In this document: positions 1 to 10,741 of the stretch, in pieces
Layout of the letters: every line of letters begins with the position of its first letter
Position numbering within the stretch: position 1 is the first letter of the stretch
Origin: Diphasiastrum complanatum
Taxonomy: Eukaryota; Streptophyta; Lycopodiopsida; Lycopodiales; Lycopodiaceae
Reading direction: 5' to 3'
Length of the DNA stretch: 64,000 nt
Assembly (NCBI GenBank): GCA_029204225.1
Contig: CM055105.1
Location: 12,990,721-13,054,720 of the forward strand
Program-made: the position numbers and the translations under genes
Notes under the pieces: model-generated
What the model was told of the DNA's origin: nothing
What the model saw: only the letters and a program-made list of their open reading frames with translations
Databases searched by the model: none

Positions 1-101
1 GAGAAATACAGTTGCTATGTGAGCTTGTTGTGGAGAGTGTTTTCAATCTGTGTTACCGTTTGTGTAGCATGATCTGTGTTCCTGTTTGAAGCAAATTCTA
101 A
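1..101 (+). mobile_element. Ty1/copia 5' LTR, 3' end only
   Basis: The first hundred bases lie directly upstream of a copia-type primer-binding site and are read as the tail of a 5' LTR whose beginning is outside the window. No second LTR copy is visible for comparison, so the boundary rests only on the primer site. Confidence 0.4.
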
Positions 102-103
102 GT

Positions 104-114
104 TGGTATCATAG
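104..114 (+). promoter_or_regulatory. copia primer-binding site (initiator tRNA-Met)
   Basis: TGGTATCATAG matches the usual plant copia site TGGTATCAGAG with one change. This sequence pairs with the 3' end of initiator tRNA-Met and primes minus-strand DNA synthesis. It sits about 410 bases before a Gag start codon at 526. Confidence 0.55.
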
Positions 115-525
115 TCGTATAGGGAGTGTACACAGTACAATGTCTCCGTTGAAGAGAGCTTCGGGAGAAAAACAGTCTTCTAAGAGTTCGGGGTTTATGG
201 TGGGCTGGAGACAAAAAGTGAAGCACTGTGCATGGTTTCTAACATACAAAGGTTTGCTAGGCGTGAAACTATGTGAAGATTCATAAACAAGGCTTATCAG
301 TTGAAGAAACAAAATTCTAAAAATTTCGTAAAAGTAGTTGCTTGGTGTTAGAGTGCATTTTAGAAGGCGACGCCGATTTGGCTTTCAATTTGGCTGAAAA
401 GCGGCAGATGACCTTGTAAGAAAAAAAGTGCAGGTTATTATTTTAGACTTTTGACATCACAATTGGCCTCGGCATACTGTTTTTAGCCTACGGTTGCAGT
501 TTCAGGTAGTTTTGGGATTGCGAAC

Positions 526-1287
526 ATGGGAGAGTCCATTTTGAGTGAAAGTAGCAAATTGGACGGGATTTCCGACTATGCAATGTGGAAATTCGAAATG
601 AAGAACATACTAATGGAGAAGGATGTGTGGGATGTCATCACAGGTGATGAAAAAGACAACCAAATGAAGCGGACATCAAAGTGTTCGATAAGAAGGTGAG
701 GAAAGCTTTGACCTTCATTAACTCAGTGAAGGATCACATCATTACCCACATTTGTAATGTTGTTACACCCAGACATGCATGGGATGTGCTAAAGGAGTAG
801 TTCAAAACGTCAAATCCGTCAAGAATCATGTTTTTGAAGTCAACCACGTTGCTCTTCAACAACAATGCCAATATGGTCAAGGATTCGAAACAAATGTTGT
901 TCTCAGAATTCAACATGACTGATCTGGGCGAAGCTCACTTTTGTCTTGGAATTCAAATCCATAGAGACAGAGTAAATCGACTGAGTTACATCACTCAACA
1001 AAGGTATCTTCATAATGTTCTTAGCATATACAATTTGATGAATTGTAAATTAGCGCTATTGCCTTATCGGCCAACCCTAGATTTCATTCTAGGAGTAAGC
1101 ACATTGAGATAAGATATCACTACATCAGGGGCAAGGTTCTCGACAGAGAGGTGAGCTTGACGTACTGCAGAACGCAGAATGTAGGACATGGTTGCAGACA
1201 TTTTTACGAAAGCACTCAGTGTTAATGCACACAACAGATTTTCTACATTGTTAAGTCTGAAGATTAAGGCATTCACGGATTCAGATT
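526..1287 (+). pseudogene. internally deleted Ty1/copia element (Gag N-terminus joined to RT and RNase H remnants)
   Basis: A Gag start at 526 reads MGESILSESSKLDG and continues, with a frameshift near 680 and a stop near 798, to a typical UBN2-type stretch ending TSNPSRIMFLK near 837. Without an intervening protease or integrase, the next residues are from the C-terminal half of copia reverse transcriptase (MTDLGEAHFCLGIQIHRD near 915-965). A second jump near 1085 leads into the RNase H tail (SKHIEIRYHYIR, then a degenerate ADIFTKAL). So about 4 kb of coding sequence is missing while the order of domains is kept. Frameshifts make it non-coding today. It is a deletion derivative that may have been mobilised in trans; that last point is inference. 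Confidence 0.7.
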
Positions 1288-1297
1288 AAGTGGGGGT
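1286..1297 (+). other. copia polypurine tract and start of 3' LTR
   Basis: AAGTGGGGGTG immediately follows the RNase H remnant, where a copia polypurine tract is expected. TGTTTGATT after it looks like the first bases of a 3' LTR. The LTR is cut off within about 10-15 bases by an antisense Gag fragment. Confidence 0.45.
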
Positions 1298-1304
1298 GTT
1301 TGAT

Positions 1305-1437
1305 TTACTCCTCTTACTCAGCTCCACATCACGTATGCGCTCACCAATAGAGTATAATTCATCCCTCATTGTCTTGATTCTGGTCATGTACATCTGAATG
1401 CGCTCTCCTTGGTCCATGCGGACACTATTCAGTTGTC
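1305..1437 (-). pseudogene. antisense copia Gag (UBN2) fragment
   Basis: The minus strand reads in one frame through residues such as MDQGERIQMYMTRIKTMRDE and IGERIRDVELS. This is the helical middle of a copia Gag polyprotein (UBN2/retrotransposon gag region). Only about 44 codons remain, with no start or stop of its own. It lies between two plus-strand copia pieces and is in the opposite orientation, so it is a separate insertion or a rearrangement product. Confidence 0.6.
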
Positions 1438-1439
1438 AT

Positions 1440-4400
1440 ATGTATCAAAGAGAGGCTTGAAGACAACACAGTTGACTCCAAATGGAGACTGAAAAATGGT
1501 AAAGCTTTCACGCTAATCATTTTCAGTATATCATATACATAGATCGGACATTGAAGCTCAAATTTCGAAAAAAAAAAATATGGGACATCTTGAGCACACT
1601 ATATGATGTGAGGACATGACTTCCAAGTTGCATCTCAAAAAGAAATTCTTCTCACTTAAGATGTCTAATAGTGATTTGTTTTAGAATCATATAAGCTAGT
1701 TCAAGAATCTCTTACAACAGATGGCAATTGTCATGGATCAATTATCAATATCATGCAATCATGACATTGTTATCAAGCTTGCCAGCACAATGCATTGTGC
1801 AGCATTGCAAAACCCTATCATGTTTGTGAGCGGAATAGCATCAAGAGAAAGATTGCCAACCTTTGACGAGCTCATAGAAATCTTGATGCAGGAAGAGCAA
1901 TGATGAGAAATGGTGAAAGCTAGACGTCAAAACACTGATGATCAGGCACTTGCGACACGCCAAAAACAAGGCAAGGGCAAGGGCAAGAAGAAGTCTAAGA
2001 AGTAATTCACCAAGACTCAGGAGGATGAGGGATCTTCCAGCAAGACCAAGAAGAAGGGCAAGTGCTTCTATTGCGGTAAAAAGGGTCATTGGAAGAGTGA
2101 ATGTCGAAAATTCCTGGCAGAATCAGGCAATGGAAAACCAAAGCAAGCAGGTAACCTTGTCGATGAGGGTGAGATTGAAGACTCTAGCATCTTCATATCA
2201 GCATTGTCATCTAATCAAGATGATCAAGTGTGGTACATTGACTCAGGAGGCACAAGACATATGAGAAGTAACAAGGATTGGTTCAGTAGCTTGAAAGTGT
2301 TGGATAATGAAACGTCCGTTTCACAAGCAAATGGTGATTGTGTGCAAGATCAAGGGGATAGGCACCATTTCAATCCAACTACCTGATGGCAAAAGTAGGA
2401 TGATCAGGGAGGTACTTTATGTACCAGGTTTGAAGAAAAATCTACTTTCTGTTGGTGTCATTACTGATCAAAAGTTGAAAGTAGAATTTGCCCATGATCG
2501 TTGCTTTGTAAAGAATGTGAACCAAAAGTTCAAAGTCATTGTGGATGGTATAAGGGAGCCCAACACTAAATTGTACAGGTTAAATGCTACAATCAAGGGG
2601 CAACATGGACTTGTCTCGTCCATTCCATCACAAACTGAGCTGCGGCATAAGAGGCTTGGTCACTTGAACTTAGGAAGCCTCAATTTGATGAGAAAATTGG
2701 AAATGGTGAGAGGATTGCCTACAATAGAAGATCACTTGAAGTTGATGTGCGAATCATGTGTGTATGGGAAGCAGCATCGAGAGAAGTTCAATAAAGGTGG
2801 TGTTGCAAGGGCAAAGAACATCCTAGATTTGATCCACACATATTTATGCGGGCCTATGAGGACTATGTCCTTAGGTAAAGCCTTCTATTTCATGGCCTTT
2901 ATTGATGATATGTCACGTAAGACGTGGATTTACTTCTTGAAGAAGAAATCGGATGCATTTGACAATTTCAAGAGCTTCAAAGCATTGGTCGAAAATCAGA
3001 CAAGTAGGAAGATCAAAGTTCTAAGAACATATATTGGAGGTGAGTACAAGTCTAATGACTTCAATGATCTTTGTGATCAATGTGGGATCAAAAGACAATT
3101 TACGCAAGCTCATACTCCTACTCTCAATGGTGTAGCTGAACGCAAGAATTATACGATTGTGGAAAATGCCAAATCTATGCTAACTGAGATGAAACTACCA
3201 AAAGATTTTAGTTCGAAGCATGCAGTACGGCAATCTATCTTCAAAATAGAAGTCCTACTATTGTCATACCAAAGATAACACCTGACGAGGCATTCATGAA
3301 AAAGAAGCCAAAGGTGAACCACTTACGAATCTTTGGATGTAAGGCCTTTGTACACATTCCTAAGGAAGAGAGATGTAAGCTTGATGTGAAAGCTATCAAG
3401 TGTATATTCCTAGGATATGATGATCGTGTGAAGGGCTATAGATGTTTTGATCCAGTGGAGAACAAAATACATGTCAGTCGTGATGTTATCTTTGATGAAT
3501 CTAAGATGTATGAAGATGAGGACGCTGAGAAGACGGACACATCCAGTGAGAAAGATGGTACAGTGACGATACCTCCTGATGATGATCCACTTATTGACTT
3601 TCCTATTGATGGACACGAGAATACACCTCAAGATACTACTACTCAACCTCAAGAGACAAGTTGGAGAGGTAGAGACAAAGCCTTTGGTGCAAGAAGGATT
3701 GAAGTTGCAAGTGACAAACGCAAGGAGAAAGATGTACCGTGGGATACATTTTCACCAGGAAGCCGATCACTTGACAAGAAGCTCCCTAAGTGGTTTGAGA
3801 GATTGTTGGAGAGCCGCGACATGGATGACTTTCTAGGATCATCTGGCCAGGGAGAGATACAAAGATCAACAAGAGAGAAGACACAACCTGAAAGGTATGA
3901 AGCAAATTATGCTCTCTTATCTAGTATTATTCAAAGCAAAGAACCTTCGACTTATGGTGAAGCAAAGGATGATGACATTTGGGTCAAGGCCGTGGGAGAG
4001 GAAATGGAGTCAATTGCTAAGCATAGCACATGGGACTTAGTGGAACCACCAGTTGGCAAAAAACCCATTGGTTGTAAATGGATATACAGGACTAAGTACC
4101 ATGCAAATGGAAGCATATCAAAGCACAAAGCAAGATTGGTAATCAAAGGGTATGCACAAAGTAAAGGCATCGACTATGAGGAGACCTTTGTGCCAGTATG
4201 TAAGTGGAATACTCTACGTCTACTTGTTGCTTTAGCTTCACATTTTGGTTGGCCTTTGCATGAGATGGATGTGAAATTTGCTTTTCTAAATGGTGAGTTA
4301 GAAGAAGAGGTGTTCATGGATCAACCTAAAGGCTTTGTAGCGAAAGGACAGGAGAATAAAGTATGTTGTTTGAAGAAAATGCTTTATGGTCTTAAACAGG

Positions 4401-4450
4401 CACCACGTGCGTGGTATAGCAAGATTGATGCCTACTTTTGTTCTAAGGGG
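1440..4450 (+). pseudogene. Ty1/copia gag-pol pseudogene, truncated in RT
   Basis: Domains follow copia order. They are Gag (IWDILSTLYDV near 1575, MAIVMDQLS near 1720), a CCHC knuckle (CFYCGKKGHWKSEC near 2065-2106), protease (WYIDSGGTRHM near 2232), GAG-pre-integrase (HKRLGHLNLGSL near 2648), integrase core (2820-3200), integrase C-terminus (LGYDDRVKGYRCFDP near 3412) and the N-terminal half of RT (KWIYRTKYHANGS, then LYGLKQAPRAWY near 4385). Frame changes separate Gag, protease and integrase, with another near 3278. Two of the three DDE positions are changed: TAT (Tyr) at 2841 and 3030 replaces Asp, while the Glu at 3138 is kept. The protease motif is DSGG, not the usual DSGA. The reading ends near 4450 where a minus-strand gypsy fragment begins. 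RNase H and the 3' LTR are absent. Confidence 0.85.
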
Positions 4451-6607
4451 ACGGTGAGAACACATTTGGATCCAGATCTCAATTTTGACAGGTATATCTT
4501 CAGCCATTCCTCGTGGACGAACTGTGTTTGATCAGCTAGCTTAATGGCAAAAGTCGCAGGCTTGATCTTGGTAAGGCCCCATTTTGCACATAGCTTTGTA
4601 GAAATCAGGTTAACACCTGAACTGCCATCTATCACGACAACTTCCTTAGGAAATTGTGTATGTTGTATCGGCAGAGTGATATTCTTTTGTTCACTTTCCC
4701 AAGTGGCTCCAACATGGAGTACTTCATTAGATTTTTCAAATTCAACACAAAAAAGTGGCTCGTGATGGACTTTTGGTTCTACTTGAGCTAACTTTTGCGC
4801 TAAGACTTATTTTGCTTTTGGCACCAACTTCAGGAACTCTCCCAATGAAATATTAATCTTGCTAGATAAAATATTCATGAGGAGTTTTGTTTGCGGCGCT
4901 TCTGGTTTAGTCATCTTGCAGGGTTCTTCATGATGATGCAACTGTTCATTCATATCTGTACGTGAATTTCTTGGTGGCTGCAATGCTGAAGAACGTACTT
5001 CAGTTGTTGTTTTAGCAGCTTCAAGCTCCTCTTCTTCTTACAGATGTTTAATCCACTATCTCATATGCTGATATCTTCGTTTTTTTGCATGAAGATTGGG
5101 ATAGACTTCAGATGCTGTTGGTATATCGTTCAATGGTATAGAATCAACAAGTATTGGATCCACAACTGGTTCTTTCTGCTTTTGTGCTATGGTGACCACC
5201 ATCAAATGTGCACTTGATTTATTCTGAGCTTCTGATCTTCGCTTGATTGTTATCAAGTTTACAGGTGCTGTAACTAGTGGTGGCTTCGATCTTGTTGGAC
5301 AGTCTTTATAGCAATGCCCATAACCACAGTCACGATAGAATGGTACAAAAAAAAATTTATTTGAACATTCTGTAGCTCTGTGATTTTCTCCACATGCAAA
5401 GCATCCAAGCGGTGCTCTGGTCCAGTTTCTAGATGCTTGTTGTTGCGCGACAACATAAATAGCATATTGTTTTGAAGATCCACTTGAAGATCTACCTTCT
5501 TGCTCAGTACCATAGTTCCATTGCTCAACACTTCTGAGCGGAGTGTTTTGGTGGGGCAGGTAAGGCTAAACAATCCGGGTATCCAAGAGCAGATTGTTGA
5601 GGTCTGGCTGCTGGATTTCCTCCATACTGTGGTTCTCAATATTTCATTTGGGCATACCATTGCTGAATTATCCAAGGATTGAAGTTGCGAAAAGCAGTCT
5701 CATGATCAAGCGAATTACACAAATGGCATACACTGTTTTCCATTCATTTTTTCAATTGAGGACATTTATTCACTATGTGATTTTCTGTACAAATAAAACA
5801 CCAGACATTTTCCCTGGTAGGAAAAGTCTTCGCAAACTTCTTAGGTTCCTTGTTTGCTTTTCCTGCTTTGATCTTCTCATCAAATTGCGACTGTAACTTT
5901 TCCATCTGTTTCTGCTGGTTATTCCCGAATTTCTCGAACTCATTGAGCATCGTTTCTGCAGCAGCATTGACATTCGTTGATGCAATAGTGGTGGATGTCG
6001 TAGTAGTCTGCCCCGCTGTATAAGGCAACATACTGATATTTGGCTCATCATCTGAATCTTCATCCTCCTCCCAAATTGCATCATCCATAGCATTTTGCAA
6101 GAGTGCATAGTCATTATGGCGTTTCAGCTCATGTCTGATTCATTTAGGTAAACCTGACAAAAGTCACATAATCATGGCATTTTTGTTAATCAGCTTAGGT
6201 TCGTACTTTGATCTGAGACGTTTCACCCGTTCAATGTAATCTCAAATCATTTCCCGCTTTCCCAATTTAATTTTACTTAAAAGTAGAAAAGGGTCTTCCA
6301 TAAACTTCCGTGGTTTGAATCGTATGATAAGGGCTCTTTTAACAACCTCCCAATCTGTACGCTCAGTTTCATCTTGATTATAATATCAATCTTGTGCTGC
6401 GCTTGTTAAGGCCATAAGAAACAACTTAAGTTTATCTTGAGGAAAAATTTCGCCATAGACTTCACAAGATTCAACATAGATCTGAAGAAATCTAACTGGA
6501 TCTGTTAATCCATTGTGTTTGGGTAGATCCAAACAGGGTGCTCTTCTAACAATAATTGGATTGACTTCCTGAGACGCACCTCTAGGAGCAGCTCCAGGGG
6601 CAGCCAT
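4451..6607 (-). pseudogene. Ty3/gypsy gag-protease fragment 1
   Basis: Read on the minus strand, Gag starts at 6607 (MAAPGAAPRGA) and includes FLQIYVESCEVYGE and RFKPRKFMEDPFLLLSK. A coiled, Gln-rich segment and two knuckles follow: CFICTENHIVNKC near 5800 and CFACGENHRATEC near 5390. The protease signature IDGSSGVNLIS lies near 4630. Stops at about 6385 and 6255 and a frameshift break the reading. Homology with the second gypsy fragment (11575-14067) is clear along the whole length, but the two are different families. The fragment stops in the protease, so RT, RNase H, integrase and the 3' LTR are missing. The junction with the copia RT lies near 4450. Confidence 0.8.
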
Positions 6608-7794
6608 CTTTACAAATTCAGATCAAGCAGTCAATGATATTAAAACTAGATTTTTCAATCAAAACTATTTCAGATCACATTTGCTAGATTTATTCTACTT
6701 TTCAAGAATCTGATTCTATATTGTGAAAAAAATTTCAAAATTCAAACAATCGATACTTTGAAAAAATGGAAAAATTTCTTAGAATCCAAATCAGAATGTA
6801 TCAGATTTGACCCAAATTTTGACAGAGACTTGATTTGGAGAATCAAAACCTAAAAATAGAACTAACGAAAGTTCCCTAGGCGAAGATTAGTTCGGCGAAG
6901 GTTCAATAGTGCTATTTTGAAAAAAAATTCTCTGATCAACTTTTCTGACAATTTCTATGGAAATAACCTTCGCCGAACTCTCAGATGCAAGATCTGAGAC
7001 AGATAAAACTAGGGTAAACTCAAGAACATTTCTGACACAAGGAAATACAGTTTTTGTAGTTTCGCGAGGGTAAAAATCAAGATTTTTCATGTTCTAGACA
7101 AGAAGAATGTTAGTCGAACTCAAAAATAGTATTTTACTATAAATAGAATATTTTGGAAACTCGAAGAAAGAACAAGAGTGATACTGGTATTTTTGCAAAA
7201 AATGATTTTTTTGGCAAAAATATGACAATATGACAATTGATCTTCTGAAAACCCTTCTATTTTTGGTATTATTCTTCGCCGACCTGACAGTAGATAGATC
7301 TGAATCACACCTATGCACAGTGAATCGGGCGAAGGTTCTTTTTCTGTATTTTAGAGTTTTGGTGATTTTTTTAGTGTTTTTTGACGGTTTTTCTAATGTT
7401 TCTGGAAATCTGCTGGGAATTAATCTTCACCCTTCAAACTGAAGTTTTTGTGATCAAAACCAAAGGTATCTGCAACTCGGACAAGGTTTTCTGAAAGAGG
7501 GCAAAAAGTTATCAGCTCTGATGATGATCTTTGTCTCTTTTTGACCAAAATCTGGCAGATTTGACCGATTTTTGTTGTTTTTTTTTATATCTCAGATCCA
7601 AATGGATCTTAAGATTGGTGATCTGAATAGATTTCTCTGTTCCAAAATCAAATTAGATTTCAAACAAGCAAATCCTCTCAAATCAAACAAAATCAAATCC
7701 AAACTAATCCTAAATGCAGTTCTAATACTATTCATGCAACAACAAGATGCCTAATGCAAGCTAACCATCCAACAAACATGCTAAAATTGGCGTA
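6608..7794 (-). other. long 5' leader of gypsy fragment 1
   Basis: About 1.2 kb between the primer-binding site and the Gag start. It has no open frame of note and is AT-rich. The 9-10 base motif with core CTTCGCC occurs on both strands: GGCGAAG near 6877, 6892 and 7325, and CTTCGCC near 6967 and 7275. The copies could pair as stems in the RNA. Long leaders are usual in the Tat/Athila side of plant Ty3/gypsy elements; a packaging or dimerisation role here is inference. Confidence 0.55.
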
Positions 7795-7814
7795 GCTCCC
7801 TGGAAACGGCGCCA
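7795..7814 (-). promoter_or_regulatory. Ty3/gypsy primer-binding site
   Basis: The minus strand reads TGGCGCCGTTTCCAGGGAGC four bases after the presumptive LTR end. Plant Tat/Athila-type elements commonly carry TGGCGCCGTTGCCGGGGA, complementary to a tRNA-Asp 3' end. The present site is close to that but altered in its second half. Confidence 0.7.
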
Positions 7815-7818
7815 AAAT

Positions 7819-8583
7819 TGTAGTGGGTTTCTTTCCTTGCCTAACCTCAAACCAAGATCTAGTCAATCTAGCATCAAGAGACGAAGTTAGTTGTCACGCG
7901 TAGGTTCATTCCCATGAGAGCGATAGTATAATTCAGATTTCAACATGAATGGAAGATTCACATCTAACTCTAACATCCATTAACCCTAAACATTAACACT
8001 ACATCCATTAATACTACGATCCATTAACACTACGCATCCACAACAAAGATAGCTTACCCTTTCTCTCTCTCTCTCTTTCTCCCTCATAAAAAGTATAATA
8101 ACATACAATCCCAATAACAGTCAGATCCAACAATTAGCAAAAACCAAAGAAAGCATGAGAGATGGAGGAAAAGTGATAGAGAGCAAGGACATTCATCAAT
8201 CCATTTTTGAAGAGAACCAATCTGCTTTATTGAAATGAGAAAATGGACATGTGTAGAAACTCGAGTAGGTCCCTTTTTATAGTAGAGAGGAGGACCCTGG
8301 CCTCTAAATCTTATTGGTCCATTTCTGCCTCCCTGATTATTCAAAATTAAAAAAGAGTGAGAACCATCCAAATTGGAGGGAAACCCAACTTTATTCACTA
8401 ACTTGACATTTAGGCCCTGCGACATTAAAAGTCTCGCAAAAAGGCCTAAAGTCCTTTTATTGACTTGTAACTAATCAAATAACTATGTGATCATCGGGTT
8501 GGACTTACACAAGCAGGGTGCCAAATCCCTCTCACTTATTAACTAGGGTTAGAGTTGCCTTGAAATCCGCAAACCCTCCAACA
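7819..8583 (-). mobile_element. 5' LTR of gypsy fragment 1
   Basis: On the minus strand the segment begins TGTTGGAGGG (8583) and ends CCCACTACA (7819), four bases before the primer site. That gives TG...CA ends and a length of about 765 bp. A TATA-like CTATAAAAAG on the minus strand at 8282-8273 is the likely promoter core. A CT-rich stretch (8060-8080) lies towards the 3' part. No second LTR is in the window. The outer end was placed by the TG start alone and is less certain than the inner one. Confidence 0.6.
8273..8282 (-). promoter_or_regulatory. LTR TATA box
   Basis: CTATAAAAAG on the minus strand, about 300 bp into the presumptive LTR in the direction of transcription. Position and sequence fit an LTR core promoter. 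Confidence 0.45.
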
Positions 8584-8600
8584 CAAACCTTAACCTTTAC

Positions 8601-9852
8601 TTGTTTTTTATGGCTAACAAGGTTTGTTGTATGGTGTATTCCACAGGATGGTTTCATGATGCAGTGACTCTTGGCTATGGGGAGCCCCTTCCTCCTCCTA
8701 GTCCTTTTGTTCAGACTATTATATGTTGCATGAAGAAAATTGTTGAGATTCACAAATTGATTAATGCTTATGATATGACTACTTGTACTGTTGCTGGCTC
8801 GGATGATAAAATTCTTTGCCTTGTTGATTTGATGTGCATCATAGATTGGATCAAAATTTATATGGATTTTATTAAAAAGAAGAAAACTCTTAGCATGGTT
8901 GAAAAAATTTATATCGATTTCTCAAACTATGTTGAACGAATTGCTACTAAAGAAAAGTTCTGTAATACGCATATTCGGAAAGTATTTGCTTGCTTGGAGA
9001 AAAAAAATGATGAATCCTCTACTGATACCCCTGTCCCTACCACGGCTCCTACTTCACCTCGCCCTTTGATCTTTACCAAAGACCTTGATGAAGACAGTGC
9101 TTCCCAGTTAGAGTCTTTCTCACAAGAAATGTCTGAGTTTAAATCTGCAAAGACTGCGTATAAACTTTGGAGCCTTCCATCTGTAAACTTCCTAGCACCT
9201 ATCTCTATTGAACCTTGGATTGCTCTTGCTCATCTCACTGATGTAGAAGTCCAAGCCTGCAAGCTTGCTACTTTACATAAGAATCTTTCTTTTGATACTC
9301 CTATTGCCTTTGATATTGTTATCAAGATGAGCAGATTTGAACCTTCGAGATGTCCTTCTGAGCAGACCTGGGCTAGAACTAGAGGCCATTTTGACACTGA
9401 CTTTAACAAAATGAACCCTCATCAAGCTAGAATCTGGAACTAGAAAAGACCTTTCTTTAAGTGCAAATGCAGTGATAAATAAAAAAAACAATTCTTCTAT
9501 CATATGGTTTGATCATTCTATCGGGTACATAATGAACAATCTTTCCATGTTCTTTTCTGGTGCGTCTCTACAAAATAAGCTTAATGTTTTCTTCCTTTGG
9601 TTGCATAAACCTACTAGAGAGGTTGTCAAGTCCCACATTGTCTTTCTGTACATCCGACAATACATGATTGATGCTGCCATTGAACTTTCCATAAACCCTA
9701 CTACTAAGCTCCTGACACACCTTGGTGACGCTGAAAACATTCAAGAAATTGAACGCCTTTTGAAAAAACCCAGTTTCTCTACCTTGCAGGACAAATACTT
9801 CCAGAATACTAGCAAGAAAACGGGTTCCTTCAATCTAAAAATCCAAGCTTAG
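8601..9852 (+). pseudogene. upstream ORF region of a Penelope-like element (unknown function)
   Basis: Two consecutive frames, 280 aa (8601-9443) and 126 aa (9472-9852), appear to be one broken protein: codon style is alike and only about 30 bases separate them. I recognise no domain. The first part holds a Ser/Thr/Pro-rich linker (about residues 135-155, TPVPTTAPTSPRP). The region just after the second frame reads FYHDxSMCKRT near 9950, a possible small zinc-binding or nucleic-acid-binding patch. The assignment comes only from position, directly upstream of RT-related sequence on the same strand. It could be a Gag-like first ORF or unrelated. The start chosen is the first ATG after the adjacent LTR. 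Confidence 0.4.
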
Positions 9853-10104
9853 TCATATCAGGCAGTGGCAATAACAGGAAGAGAAAGTACTTTGAACAAA
9901 GGCAAAGCAGTGGCGGTAAGGGGGATCTTCCTATCAAAAAGCTGAACTTTTATCATGATTGATCCATGTGCAAAAGGACATAGAAGAAACAAGAATATTG
10001 GAGGTCAAAAATATTGGTAGACAACGACTAGTGGTTAGAAGAGACAGAGGGAAGTTTTTTCTGCATTTACGTTATTATAACAGATGCTTTGAGAGGATTG
10101 ATGT

Positions 10105-10741
10105 TTAATGACTATATGCTGAAACCTTACTTCGGATTTTTGGTCATATTGATGAGACTTTTGAGCTTATTGTGTTTGGTTGGTCTTACTTTCCACATTT
10201 GAAGCATGAATGGTATAAACCCTTTCAAGTCTTTTGTGATTTCGATGTTGACAACATTCCACCTTGTACTTGTGCTGACAACAAACATTTTAAAACTTGA
10301 ACAAAGGACTTAATCATATTTCATTGTGTCAATCTAATATAAATGAGCTAGCTTTAGAACTTTATCGTGGATGGTTTGAATTGGCGAGTTTTTTACCTAC
10401 TTATCAAAATATTGATCATGAGACTGTTATGGAACATGCCTTGATTTGCAAAGATGTTGTAACAAGCTTTTCGAAAAATACCAAGTGGCTGCGTAGAGAA
10501 AGTATAATGAATAAAACTTACAAATGCCATTGATGAGCATAATTGGATTACTACCAATCTATATGTGAATGGTGTGGATAAGGCTCAACATAACCCGTGT
10601 TTTATGTGCATCTACTTTGTAAGGAATTTGGCTTTGGTTAGACTTTCTAGTCCAGATTCTGTCCCGTTTCTGAAAGAAAATAATAATACGCTAGACATGG
10701 CTATGGTTAAGATCTGAGATACGTTTGCTATTAGAATATTT
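10105..10741 (+). pseudogene. Penelope-like reverse transcriptase, N-terminal part
   Basis: Several frames together give the N-terminal landmarks of a Penelope-like RT family seen in many algae, animals and non-seed plants. A Cys pair sits before a short tract (PPCTCADNKHFKT near 10262-10297). A stretch of about 70 residues follows (LNHISLCQSNINELALELY near 10305). Then comes VDKAQHNPCFMC near 10574-10609, the 'DKA.N...C' block preceding the fingers. Stops and frameshifts break it at least four times. The fragment ends abruptly at about 10741 where a minus-strand gypsy fragment starts. It lies on the same strand as the RT palm remnant at 14825. Family assignment is from recalled motif patterns, not from a search. 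Confidence 0.5.

Noticed and set aside
8084-8425. 113-aa minus-strand frame
   Set aside because: It lies wholly within the gypsy LTR downstream of its TATA box. No similarity to known proteins.
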